NCBI GenBank assembly: GCA_019055375.1
Contig: JAHQIW010000287.1
Coordinates: 124,001-188,000, forward strand
Reading direction: 5' to 3'
Length of the DNA: 64,000 nucleotides
From: Parelaphostrongylus tenuis
Lineage: Eukaryota; Nematoda; Chromadorea; Rhabditida; Metastrongylidae
This document shows positions 33,550-43,049 of this stretch, in pieces; position 1 is the first letter of the stretch, and each line of letters begins with the position of its first letter. The notes below the pieces were generated by a model. It was not told where the DNA came from. It worked only from the letters and a program-made list of their open reading frames with translations, and ran no database searches. Made by a program: the position numbers and the translations under genes.

Positions 33550-33808
33550 ATAAAAGGATAAAGCTCTAACCGGTGATCAATACCTGAAAGATGCTCCATC
33601 ATTCGTCTTTCATTTTTAACATCGGTTGAAGTGACTGAATGCATAGTTGGCGTTAGCGCGGTGGCCTCCGCTGTATCGAGCCAGTGCTGCTTATCCTCCC
33701 AGACAAGTCTGAAGCCATTCCGGTACCAAGCTATGGGCGCCAGATCGGACCATCGGCATTGTGCGCGGCGCAGAGCGCCTCTAGCCACTACGCCACATGT
33801 TCGCCTCT
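33550..33808 (-). repeat. tRNA-headed SINE, family A
   Basis: Minus-strand copy from GGCGAACATGTGGCGTAGTG to the AGAGCTTTATCCTTTTATC tail. The B-box area is damaged (CCGATGGTCCGATCTGGCGC) and a middle segment is missing. Confidence 0.75.
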
Positions 33809-34224
33809 ATCTTCTTACCATACATCATCTTGATTTTATAACATGCATTCTGCTCTCTGTCTCCATCTCGCTACCAGTTGTTCTCTCACAAGCATTTTAT
33901 TTACTCATTTTTCGATGCAGTGAATAGCAGTTGATGAGCTCAATCATACATACTGACCCATGATCTCTTCCGTGGCGGGAAATAGAGTGAACTTTCTTCG
34001 AATAGTTCCTATTTTTATACTGCTGTGATTTTATATTATTTCAGCGGAATCTCCTTGAATATTCAGCTTATAATTTTACATGAACTCATACTTCAAGCTG
34101 TTCTAAATGCGATGGCAATGCTTCCAAGTAAACGCGGTACAAGCTCCTTCGTTGCATTCTCTTCAAAGTGTCCGTTTTAATACTTTATTTGTCAGTAATC
34201 CTTTGGTGCTCACGCATGTGTAGA

Positions 34225-34345
34225 ACGTCCTCCGATATGTGTAGAACGCGGGTTTAACTCTTGTCGTAAGTCATTCACCATCCCTAGATGTAACGTTCCA
34301 ACATTATTGCACTGCTACAGGAGACAAAATAAAGTAATAACATAG
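34225..34345 (+). repeat. tRNA-headed SINE, family B fragment
   Basis: GTGTAGAACGCGGGTTTAAC (B-box half) is followed by CATTCACCATCCCTAGATGT and CCAACATTATTGCACTGCTA, as in other family B bodies. Confidence 0.45.
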
Positions 34346-35620
34346 ATTATATTTTGCCTCCCAACAAATTCATTGCACACTGAATCACAAAACATAAGGC
34401 TTATTTCCGAGCGCATATAAAAGTAGATATTGATCAATACGATTCTAAATTATCATGGAAAAACTAACGAGTAACGTGAAACTTAGACCTTCTTCTGGAA
34501 CGAAAACTCTTCTTAATGACTTATCTATGCTACATCTTACTATAATACCTATCCCGAAACTATAATGGACGAATCGTAACACTTCTAGCATTCGAATTAT
34601 TTTATTTGTGCTGAAATAAACGAATACTCGAGCTACGTTTTTGTCCTGATAGTTCATGGCGTCTACATTATTTCCATTCCATCTATCCCATTCATTAGAC
34701 GTGTCGTTCAATACGGCAGTCGCTTTCTTTTTTCCATCAACATATAAGAAACCCTATCTACACTGTGATCTGATAGCTGCTGTCCTTAGAATTTCAAACA
34801 GTTTACCGCAGAGCACACTTCTGCAACAGAAAGAGCAAAACGAAAAAGGTTAATCATTTTCATACACTGCGCTCACTTTTAAACACCGTAGAGGGATAAA
34901 GTATACTCATCCTGGTCTACCATTTTATCATGTCATGTTTTTATTTTCCCAATATTTCTTCGACCATGGAGAAATAAATTTTGGCAAGCTCAATGTGCAA
35001 GATTGAACCAAAACTGCATGTGCTTCCTTATTTCCTGTTTCAGTGTGCGCAAAATTGGAGCACTGGGTCGTAGTGAATTCTCTCAATTTCTTTGCTGCTG
35101 AAATTTCTGAATCGACAAACTTGAAAGGTCCGCCAAACGCCGGTCTTCTTGGCCACTGAGAAACTGATATTTGAATGAAGAACATTTCTCCAATTATTAA
35201 AAAAGTAATTCACAGCTATCCACTGCTATTATTATTGCACATTTTTTTGGTTCGATATTATGAGTGTCAGTGTGAACCCTTTACGTGTCGTGACTTTCCA
35301 ATCTCAAAAATTGAATACATTTCAACTCATGATATCCAAACATGCATAACGAACCGACAAAATAATAAAAATGGAGCTACAGTCTGAAAAAGCTATTGCT
35401 TTTGTGTTCAATAAGCTAGTCCTCAAATTAATATTCCACTAACATCTTATTGATTGCTATAATTTTGTTCATTCCTTCGTACTTAATCGTACTCTATTTT
35501 AATCACATCGACTTATGCTGAGCTTAGGGTATCTTGGTGGTTTATACAAAGATTTAAGAGAGAAGGTAACATACTACCATGACTACTTACACATTTGTAT
35601 TTTCAGTCATTATTATCAAT
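34346..35620. other. No gene recognised
   Basis: An 88-codon minus-strand frame at 34445-34711 (NDTSNEWDRWNGNNVDAMNY) looks protein-like but lacks a good acceptor. A 110-bp AT-rich stretch follows. Nothing is assignable. Confidence 0.35.
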
Positions 35621-35621
35621 A

Positions 35622-36943
35622 CAGGATGCAAAAAAAGTCGTGATGGTTCTGTATTTTGTTAAGTTTGGCATTGATATGACACTTTTTGTTAATGCTGATG
35701 ATTTTTTTGATTCTTAGTTCAATTTTAGTCTATATCGGTTTTTTTCTTTGTCTATTTTCGGGTGTGCTCAAGTTATGGATCGCAAAAATCAATGTATCGC
35801 AGTAATTGAGTTACATAAGACGGTAATGAAAGCAACCGATATTGTTGAAATCAGCTGCTTTCAAACCAGCAAGTGTCTACAGCGCCATGAAACATTCCAA
35901 AGCGACTGAAGAGATTGAGGACCGTTCTCGAAAACATCGTCTAACCACTGCGTCTATTTTAGAAGACATCCAGAAAGTCTGTTGCTAAATTCAACGAAAT
36001 CCGGAGTTTTTACGCAAATGGCAAGAAACTTCGGGATTAGCTAGTGGAGCGTCATAAACATCGTCAAAACTAGGTGAAGTTGCAAAGCTACAAAATCTCT
36101 TGTGTTCACTTTCTGGACAAGAAGATCAAAGGATAACGGCTTTCAAAAGTTCGCTGAATGATTCATTTGATCGCTGGTGCTCGTTTGTCGCAGATGTTTT
36201 TCTCGGATGAGAAGAAATTTACGGTCAAATCACTCCACAGTCGCCAGAATATACGTGAACTTTCCAGGGAGCGTTAAAACAAGTCCGCTGAAGCAAAATC
36301 TTGCATCGCAGTCATTTTCCGGCCTCTGTGACGGACTAAGTTGGCATTTGAGCCACCGGAAAGACGCTGATATTCTTCATCAACGAGAACGTAAAGTCAA
36401 TGGTGCTGCTTTCAGCAGCAAGTTTTGTGGAGCACACTAGAGCTTGGATTACTCAACACTTTCGCGCAGGCCCATTACCGCTCCAGCAGGACTGGGACTT
36501 CTGCGCATTTGGTCCGCTCAACAGTTGTCGTCTGCCAAGAGCTGTTTCCAGTCTCTTGTGGCAAGGACATTTTGCCGTCAGGCTAGCCGAATCTCAGCCC
36601 ATTAGATTACTCCGTGTGGTCCATAGTGGAGAAGAAAATTTGGCAATTTTGGCTGCTCGCTACACTACCGTAGACGCGATTAAAACAGTTTTGCCACGCT
36701 CTTGATTCGAAATCAGGGTGGAAACGTGGGCGAGCATCGTTGAAATTTTCGCAAACAACTCGTAAATGTATAGGGGCAAAGGAGGTAATTTTGAGAATTT
36801 GCTACAGATTTTTTTGTTTTTTTTTATAGATATTGATCTAGTACACATAATCATTCCCTTCAACTAAGTGAATTCATTTATTTATGCCGTTTTTTTTTAC
36901 TGAAATACCTCAAAAAATTATCAGAACTTTTCCATACCTTTTG
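35622..36943 (+). pseudogene. Near-full-length mariner/Tc1-type transposon, dead
   Basis: Plus-strand coding traces run from about 35775 (MDRKNQCIAVIELHKTVMKA) through a SDEKKF-like block at 36205 and NENVKVNGAAF-like at 36385, to a DLNPLDYSVWS-like block at 36590 and a KIWQFWLLATT-like block near 36640. That is the DDE/D order over about 330 codons, broken by many stops and shifts. The ends AGGATGCAAAAAAAGTC (35624) and GGAAAAGTTCTGATAATTTT (minus, near 36935) may be worn TIRs. The ~1.3 kb length is typical. Confidence 0.75.
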
Positions 36944-37379
36944 AATGTCGGAATATTTTGAAAATTTCATTAAATTCAAAATGAATTCGTGATAAACATT
37001 GGTTTATTGAAAATGAAGCCTACTGCTACTTGGTACAAGAAATAAGACCTAAATTACGAAATTTACGAGCTTAAGAAATATCGTTTTATCGTAGTTTGGT
37101 GCTCTCCGACTGCCTTTTTCTTCTCTTTATCCTTATTCCTCTGTAGTTAGAGAGTTGAATGTGTTGACCAAATATATATCACTGAATTCATCTATCTGTC
37201 TCGTCTGTGTGCAACAGTTCCGCTAGATTTTGGTACTAGCATTGTGAATTTTCTTTGCTGAACAAATCAGCGATGATTCACAAGACATGTAGGTGTCTGG
37301 GATGCGCTACAATTAGAGATACCAGGCAATAAAAGCCATCGATTTCCTATGACAAAGCTGTTTTAACGAATTCCAATAT
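36944..37379. other. No gene recognised
   Basis: AT-rich sequence with no repeat recognised within the window. Confidence 0.5.
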
Positions 37380-37504
37380 ATTTTGAGAGATTGTTTTATG
37401 CCTTTTCGGCCACACCATTAGTCAACCCTACCTAGTAGGGGAGACATACTATGCTCAAACAATTGAAATGTCTTTTTTTACAGTCGATAGCTCGCTATTA
37501 TCAA

Positions 37505-37539
<35 letters not shown>

Positions 37540-37830
37540 ATATTGCTCCTTTATCGACTGTTTTTACACCTTATTTTATAAATAGCGATATAATCTGGGA
37601 GTTTGTTTTGAGCCTTTTCGGTCACACATCCCAAAAATCAATCTTACATAGTAGGGTAGACATAATGTTGTTCAGACAATGTGAAACGTCTGAATTTTTT
37701 TTTTACAGTCGATATCTCGCGACTGCCAATGATTATAATGTATTATTCCTTAATCGACTGTTTCTTGAAACTTCGCTATAGAATTAGCGATATATCCTGA
37801 GAGATGGTTTTAAGCCTTTTCGAGGTTTGG
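37380..37830. repeat. Tandem repeat of ~200-215 bp, 2.1 units
   Basis: Unit starts GAGAGATTGTTTTATGCCTT (37384), GGAGTTTGTTTTGAGCCTTT (37598) and GAGAGATGGTTTTAAGCCTT (37797). Each complete unit contains a CAGTCGAT..ATCGACTG inverted pair and a TAGTAGGG.AGACATA block. The first unit has gained an AATA microsatellite between the inverted pair. Confidence 0.75.
37503..37541. repeat. (AATA)n microsatellite
   Basis: About nine AATA units inside the first tandem unit, absent from the second. Confidence 0.95.
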
Positions 37831-38229
37831 TATGTCAGTGCCTCACGTGCGTGTTTGTTTGAACTTGCTCCTGGTCAATTAAGTCCCGCTGCCTTCTAGG
37901 GTTGAAAAATTATGCCAGACTTGTCTGGAAAAACTGTGACCCAAAAACCATTGACTGCCCATAATGAAGTCGAGAACGCTTTGGCACAATTATCAGAACA
38001 CTCCAAGAAAATTTTTCTGTTTAAGTAATCAATCAGCTTAACTCAAAAGAATTTCAGTGATTTATTTCATTTTGAAAAAGACATTGTTATTGCGTTGAAA
38101 GAGTAAAATATATTTTATTGCTCGTTGAAAGATTTTTCGCTGATCAGAGCTTCTTTTCTATAGTTTTAGAAAACGGACGATAGATCAAATTTTACGGATT
38201 CTAATCATGTTTTTGGTTTCTTGAACGGA

Positions 38230-38890
38230 GTTTTTATTGCTTCATAAGAACCCAAAGAAATTTGGAGTTCGCGCTCGATGCTTTTCTTCCAGTTTTGCAG
38301 CGCCCAATGTTCTTTTGGCTGTTACAGCGTCATGCGAGGTCGATATTCCAAATCAAGTAAATAGTTAGAATTCCTAGGATCTAATTTGTCGATTAATTAT
38401 TAATACTCTAAAGGAAAAGCTTTGGTTAGCAAGAAATCTTTGAATGGGAAACAGAACTTCATTTTTGCTCTTTCAGCGTCAGCAAAAGGTCTTTTTGGAA
38501 ATTAAATGCACCACTTAAATTATTGTGATCAGAAATATCGAGTGGTTACTTGAACACTGGAAACGACCAAAAAATACGTTTTTTCCCAAGGCTTTAAAAG
38601 CAAATCACTAGAAGCCTTAAGATATGTTCTATCGACTGATTATTGAAACTCCAAATTTGGTCAGCGAGAAATCTTTGAGTGAGGAGCAAAATAATACTTT
38701 TGCTCTTTCAGCGCAATAACAAGGCCTTTTTGAGGATGGAATATATTGTTCAAATTATTTTGATTCAAGCTATCGAACGGTTGTTCAATCGTTAGAAACA
38801 ATAACCAAATAGTCTTTTTCTGAAGGGTCGATATGGCGTTCCGCTAACGGAAAAATGTCCTTCGTTTGTAAATAGATAGATAATAGATGC
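38230..38890 (+). repeat. Modular repeat array (family M)
   Basis: Two clear units about 230 bp apart: TGGTTAGCAAGAAATCTTTG at 38424 and TGGTCAGCGAGAAATCTTTG at 38655. Each is followed by TTTTGCTCTTTCAGCG, AAGGYCTTTTTG and AAATTATT.TGATCA, then a TATCGA(G/A)(T/C)GGTT motif. A worn third unit precedes them. Confidence 0.75.
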
Positions 38891-38961
38891 GAAAAAAAGA
38901 AGTATCAACAATTTCACAATATGTTAGGTCGGTCGCGCAAACAAAAAAACTCATTTGAAAC

Positions 38962-39182
38962 TCCAAAAAAAGAATGTCTAAAGCCTAAACGAGGTTGGTA
39001 CGTCAGGGCCAGACACCGGTGTTTCGGAGGTTTCGGCCTTCTCGTCAGTGACCCGGTCACACATTAAGCCTTGCACTGTAGCAAGGAGGAAGGCGTATGG
39101 TGATGGCATAGTGTACAATGACACTGGTGTATGGCCCTGGCGTACCAGCCTCGTTTAGACTTTAGACATTCTTTTTTTTTTG
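38962..39182. mobile_element. Hairpin element D1 with hammerhead
   Basis: Ends are inverted over about 45 bp (CCAAAAAAAGAATGTCTAAA on the left; its complement ends near 39182). The left arm contains a complete hammerhead (minus). The right arm (39110-39140) carries only the cleavage-site half (ACACTGGTGTATGGCCCTGG), as in C1. There is no coding sequence. A second, inverted and partly overlapping copy (D2) follows. Confidence 0.7.
39006..39054 (-). ncRNA. Hammerhead ribozyme motif, family D
   Basis: Read on the minus strand from 39054: helix I GGGTCA; core CTGACGA; helix II GAAGG, loop CCGAAA, CCTCC (one A-C mismatch); GAAA; helix III palindrome ACACCGGTGT without a loop; cleavable C; then TGGCCC closing helix I with one G-U pair. 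It has the same architecture as families C and PLE with unrelated helix sequences. Confidence 0.72.
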
Positions 39183-39254
39183 GAATTATTTTGAATGTTA
39201 ATTGCGAGCTTTTGAAAACAGTCGATCTTATGGATCAAATTTGATCTAGCAGTC

Positions 39255-39510
39255 GAAATCCATCGACTGAACAGTGGTGATGGACCAGTGTCATTGTACA
39301 CTATGCCATCACCACATACGCCTCTCTCCTTGCTACAATGCAGGGCTTAATGTGCGGCCGGGGTTACTGACGAGGACACCGAAACCTCCGAAACACCAGT
39401 GCATGGCCCTGGCGTACCAACGTCGTTTAGGCTTTAGACAATTTTTTTGGAATTATTATGAATGTTTACTACGGGGTTTCAAAAACAGTCGATCTTATGG
39501 ATCATTTGAA
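39255..39510 (+). mobile_element. Hairpin element D2 (inverted partner of D1)
   Basis: It starts CCAGTGTCATTGTACACTAT, the complement of the D1 right half. It carries the hammerhead region in plus orientation and ends ACGTCGTTTAGGCTTTAGAC, followed by TTTTTTTGGAATTATTATGA and AAACAGTCGATCTTATGGAT. The latter also follow D1 at 39175-39240 as a direct repeat. The left terminal repeat is missing. It lies about 60 bp 5' of the open PLE frame. Confidence 0.6.
39361..39409 (+). ncRNA. Decayed hammerhead motif, family D
   Basis: Helix I GGGTTA with TGGCCC, core CTGACGA (39367-39373), helix II ends GGA/TCC and GAAA are kept. Helix III reads ACACCAGTGC and the cleavage position is an A after C, so the palindrome is broken and activity is doubtful. 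Confidence 0.5.
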
Positions 39511-39655
39511 ACTTCATGAAACGATAGAAAAAAGCATAAAAAAAACGTTCTTTATTGACCATTAATTTAAGTATACGCCATTCATTCAACGCCATTCAAA
39601 TACTAAAGTTACTTTGCGGAGAAAATTCGATGATCTTTTGAGTAGATCGCATAAC

Positions 39656-41878
39656 ATGACTTTGAGAAGGCATACGGATACCGCTAATGAAGATCAAGCG
39701 AGTCACATTAGGGCAAGTAATGCATCAAGAAATTCAAGGGTCACAGTGCTAGGAGGCATAACTCTCCCTGACGGTGCGCGCTCGCTATTAGAACTGGGTC
39801 CAAGCTTTTCACCATCTGAACCCATTTCTAAGGTGTCCTTGCGCAAGGTTGCATGTGGTTTACATGATTTGCAAGATCAACTCCGTAAAAAGGCCAGAGT
39901 TGAAGAGACTAATAGGAATGAACAGCAAGTAGAGGCACTAATACCACCATTTCCTCAGCCGTTCTATAGACAACAAGACCCCAACGAGGAGGTAGATAGA
40001 AAATTCCGGAAATTTGCGGACGAAACTTTTAGAACCCTCACTCACTATAGCAGGAGAAGATATCAATCGAACCTCACCGAACTACAAAAACGTGGCATGA
40101 AAGAGGTTCGAGAGTTGATAAGCGAAGGTAGGATAAGGCTATCAGTTAGTGATAAGGGTGGAGAATTTGTTGTGATTCCGCGACAGTTAGATATCGCAAT
40201 AACGAGCAAGCATCTCGAAGATGCCTCGCTTTACCGATCATCTTCTGTTAAGGAATTCAAAAGGCAAAACCGCAAATTAAACAGTGAGTGGGTCCGTACG
40301 GCAAAAGCGGCAGGCTTAAGACCATCTATCATTTCTCAATTAAAAATCCAGTCACCAACATGTCCTGTCTTATACTTGCTTACAAAACCACATAAGTTAG
40401 TATCCACTGATGATCTGATGTCTAACGATCCATCTATATTCAAAGTTAGACCTATCATCAGTTGTGTAGGCGGACCGACGGATAGGATAGCATGGTTCTT
40501 GACTTTAATAACATCCCAGTTGCTAGGACACATTCCAGCCCATCTGACAAACACTCAGATGTTCCTGGATCGTCTACGTAACGCGAACCCGAACAACGCG
40601 TACGTAATGGAGTCATTCGACGTCACTGCTTTATATACCAACGTGTCGAATGACTCCGCGTTGCAAGCCACACATGAGCTTCTTATACAACACCAGGGAG
40701 CTGTAAACATGTATGGCTTGACGATTGAGCAGTTCATGATCCTACTAAAAGAGTGCTTGAACTGCTCAATCTTCAGATGGTCCGGGAATTATTATGCTCA
40801 AACCAGAGGGCTGGCAATGGGACAGCGACTGGCACCTAGCCTGGCCATTGCCTTTATGTCTAAAGTGGAAGCACCAGTGATGGATCTCCGGCCATTACTC
40901 TACTGTAGGTATATAGATGATTGTTTGATTATCTGTTCCACTCAAGAGGAGCTGGATGATTGTTTTAGATTGCTGAATGAACAGTCAGAGTATATAAGAT
41001 TCACCCGTGAGATACCAAAAGACGATTGGCTTCCATTCTTGAACGTGCAAATAAGCTTAACTGAGAGCGGCTACATAACGAAGTGGTACCGAAAGCCAAG
41101 TAGTAAGAATATCTTGGTTCACTATCTCTCTTCTCATCCCTCACATACGAAGAAGGCGCTAGTAAAAAACATGTTTCGAACAGCAGCCAATGTATGTACT
41201 GGGGAGGAGCAGAGAGTAGAATCCGTGAAACTGGCGCGGGAAATAGCCACTTCTAATGGATACGAATTCGTAGCCCCTCGGCTTAGGTTTAGAGGAAATA
41301 ATGCGCCTCCGAACGAAAACTTAGTTGAAAGGAAAGTCCCGTTTATCATCCCGTTCTATTCAAATGAGATTAGTACAGCTATAAAACGATGTTTGAAAAG
41401 AGCGGGTTTAGAGCAATCGGTGGCCATTATTGAAATACCACCGAATACTCTAAAACGCCAGCTAGTTCGCAACCGCTTATATGACCGTCTCTGTATGATG
41501 AAAGATTGTAAAATATGTCCTAACGGCAGAGACGGTGATTGCATGAGCGTAGGTACAGTCTACCTAATCTCTTGCAAGGCGTGTAGTGATAAATATGTTG
41601 GCGAAACGGGTAGGCCGCTCTATGCACGCATAGAAGAACACCTAGCTGACAAGCGTCTTAATAGACAAAACACCCCGCTAGGGACGCATAGAGCACAGAA
41701 GCACGACGGAGTTGATTTTGAAATCGAAGTCACCATCCTTGCGCAGGAGCAGAAAACATCAGCGCGAAAGATCTTGGAAGCATTTTGGATTAATACGACC
41801 AATCCAACCATAAACCGCAGGGAGGAATGCCTTGTAAACACTCGTGATATGAGCCAGTATATAAGACTGTTGTTTTGA
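39656..41878 (+). CDS. Penelope-like reverse transcriptase with GIY-YIG endonuclease
   Basis: The ATG at 39656 gives 740 residues. The frame is open back to a TAA at 39563 and is read without an ATG from there, so the true start may lie in a lost 5' part or upstream exon. Numbering from the TTG at 39614: RT motif A SFDVTALYTNV with Asp336; RGLAMGQRLAP (motif B); YIDDCLII with Asp435-Asp436; then the thumb. A Cys-rich linker (KDCKICPNGRDGDC) precedes the GIY-YIG domain: VYL 649-651, YVGET 661-665, Arg672, His676, catalytic Glu722. All are present. PLE enzymes reverse-transcribe their RNA at an endonuclease nick, and the RT is related to telomerase. The protein lacks in-frame stops and looks functional apart from the uncertain N-terminus. 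Confidence 0.95.
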   Translation: MTLRRHTDTANEDQASHIRASNASRNSRVTVLGGITLPDGARSLLELGPSFSPSEPISKVSLRKVACGLHDLQDQLRKKARVEETNRNEQQVEALIPPFPQPFYRQQDPNEEVDRKFRKFADETFRTLTHYSRRRYQSNLTELQKRGMKEVRELISEGRIRLSVSDKGGEFVVIPRQLDIAITSKHLEDASLYRSSSVKEFKRQNRKLNSEWVRTAKAAGLRPSIISQLKIQSPTCPVLYLLTKPHKLVSTDDLMSNDPSIFKVRPIISCVGGPTDRIAWFLTLITSQLLGHIPAHLTNTQMFLDRLRNANPNNAYVMESFDVTALYTNVSNDSALQATHELLIQHQGAVNMYGLTIEQFMILLKECLNCSIFRWSGNYYAQTRGLAMGQRLAPSLAIAFMSKVEAPVMDLRPLLYCRYIDDCLIICSTQEELDDCFRLLNEQSEYIRFTREIPKDDWLPFLNVQISLTESGYITKWYRKPSSKNILVHYLSSHPSHTKKALVKNMFRTAANVCTGEEQRVESVKLAREIATSNGYEFVAPRLRFRGNNAPPNENLVERKVPFIIPFYSNEISTAIKRCLKRAGLEQSVAIIEIPPNTLKRQLVRNRLYDRLCMMKDCKICPNGRDGDCMSVGTVYLISCKACSDKYVGETGRPLYARIEEHLADKRLNRQNTPLGTHRAQKHDGVDFEIEVTILAQEQKTSARKILEAFWINTTNPTINRREECLVNTRDMSQYIRLLF

Positions 41879-42081
41879 TGGGTAGGGTGCATTACGAGCC
41901 TATGTGTCTCTCTTGCCGGTGATCTCCACTTGGATCATCCAGTGGAACACATATAAAAAGTGGTGAGTATGTTGAGTGTTGATTTTTGCTTGATGAGATT
42001 GAAATCTAGGTCTGGTGATTTTCTCTAAAGAAGTAATGGAGGTGTTTGACTGATTGTATTGCAAACATTTTGACCTTTCCA

Positions 42082-42116
42082 GGCTCTGAAGAAGGCGAAC
42101 TGCCGAAACGTCAGCC
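42082..42116 (+). ncRNA. Hammerhead ribozyme motif, PLE type (copy 1)
   Basis: Helix I GGCT 42082-42085 with AGCC 42113-42116; core CTGAAGA 42086-42092; one bulged A; helix II GGC/GCC with loop GAACT; GAAA 42105-42108; helix III ACGT without a loop; cleavable C 42112. Minimal hammerheads that could act as dimers are known from the flanking repeats of metazoan PLEs, and this fits. The copy at 29679 is identical. Confidence 0.78.
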
Positions 42117-42244
42117 ATCGAATAAAGTTTAATGTAACACCTCGTGTTCTGCTCTAAGAAGAAAATCAAGAATCATACTGAAGCATGCCGAGGTTAATAG
42201 ACAGTCGGTCTTGGGAGTTGTTAAATGATGACTTTTTATTTTAT

Positions 42245-42495
42245 TTTTGAGCCAAGGAGCAATCGAGTGTGCAGCACTGTAAGTGTAGTGATATTTTCAC
42301 TTGACTTACAGTGTAAAGCGTTTGTCTTCGATACCTCTCTATAGGAAGAGTAGGGCTCCCGAGAGAACTTACTAGAAGTTCAAAAGACGACGGGTTCTGT
42401 CCGACTGACGAGACTGTAACGTTGAAACACGTGTGTCGGGCTGTGCAAGAGCCCATTACCAGACCACATGGCATGTTGGCTAAAATAATAATGAA
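42245..42495 (+). mobile_element. Element C3, single arm with hammerhead
   Basis: It has only the right-arm modules of family C: GAGCAATCGAGTGTGCAGCA, TTTTCACTTGACTTACAGTG, the hammerhead, GGGCTGTGCAAGAGCCC, and CATGGCATGTTGGCTAAAAT. It begins some 20 bp after the distal PLE block. Confidence 0.7.
42399..42441 (+). ncRNA. Hammerhead motif with disabled cleavage site (C3)
   Basis: The core CTGACGA and GAAA are intact and the palindrome ACACGTGT is kept. The residue at the cleavage position is G (42435), which hammerheads do not cut after. Helix II is weak. Confidence 0.6.
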
Positions 42496-42706
42496 AGGAT
42501 TCGAAAGATGACTGTCGATGGAAAAAGCGAAATTTATGTGATTCACACTGTCGTGACTGTGTTAATAATCGGCCACCAATGTTTTCACAATCCTCTCTTA
42601 TGCTTAGCCACAAAATGTACTTTTGATGGTTCCACAAACAAAGCGCAAACAGCTTTTTCAAAAACTGTCAATACTCAGGAATTTCGATGAATTCTGGCTT
42701 TTGTAG

Positions 42707-43015
42707 AACGTATGTGGCGCAGCGGTTAGAGACGCTCTGCGCCGCACCCAAGGTCGATGGTTCGATCTTGCTCTCATAGCTCATCAAGCCATCCATCCCT
42801 CTGGGGTCGGTAAATTGGCACTGGATAATCGCAAACATGTTTGGGAGGATAAGCAGCAGTGACTTGATACAGCAAGAGACCACCGTGAGTGATTGTTAAA
42901 GCCACATATGTATTTATTCACCTCGAACGAAGTTGAAAATTGAAGACGAGTGCATGGAGCATCCCTCAGGAATTGATCAACGCCGAGAGGTTCATCATTT
43001 ACACTTTGTCGATTT
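42707..43015 (+). repeat. tRNA-headed SINE, family A
   Basis: GAACGTATGTGGCGCAGCGG, GATGGTTCGATCTTGCTCT, ATCCCTCTGGGGTCGGTAAA, GAGTGATTGTTAAAGCCACA, ATTCACCTCGAACGAAGTTG, TGCATGGAGCATCCCTCAGG and the AACGCCGAGAGGTTCATC end are all present in order. Confidence 0.85.
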
Positions 43016-43049
43016 TTAGAGCAATGTCGCCATCAATGAGTATTTTCTT

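Larger units (their letters stand above)
39566..42226 (+). mobile_element. Penelope-like retroelement, near-intact copy
   Basis: One long ORF, a 3' untranslated region of about 200 bp, the hammerhead at 42082-42116 within what is probably the pLTR, and a distal block to about 42226. No matching upstream hammerhead-bearing pLTR is found, so the copy is probably 5'-incomplete. The upstream neighbour is the D element pair. The inverted partner shares 39996-42176 with almost no changes, implying recent activity of the family. Confidence 0.88.

Noticed and set aside
34445..34755. Minus-strand frame GFLYVDGKKKATAVLNDTSN onward as a host exon
   Set aside because: Peptide-like, but its only acceptor candidate is GTAGATAG with no pyrimidine tract. 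Kept as unassigned.
40336..41892. Minus-strand ORFs of 60-90 codons opposite the PLE gene
   Set aside because: Antisense shadows of the PLE coding frame. The same shadows recur on the plus strand over the inverted copy.
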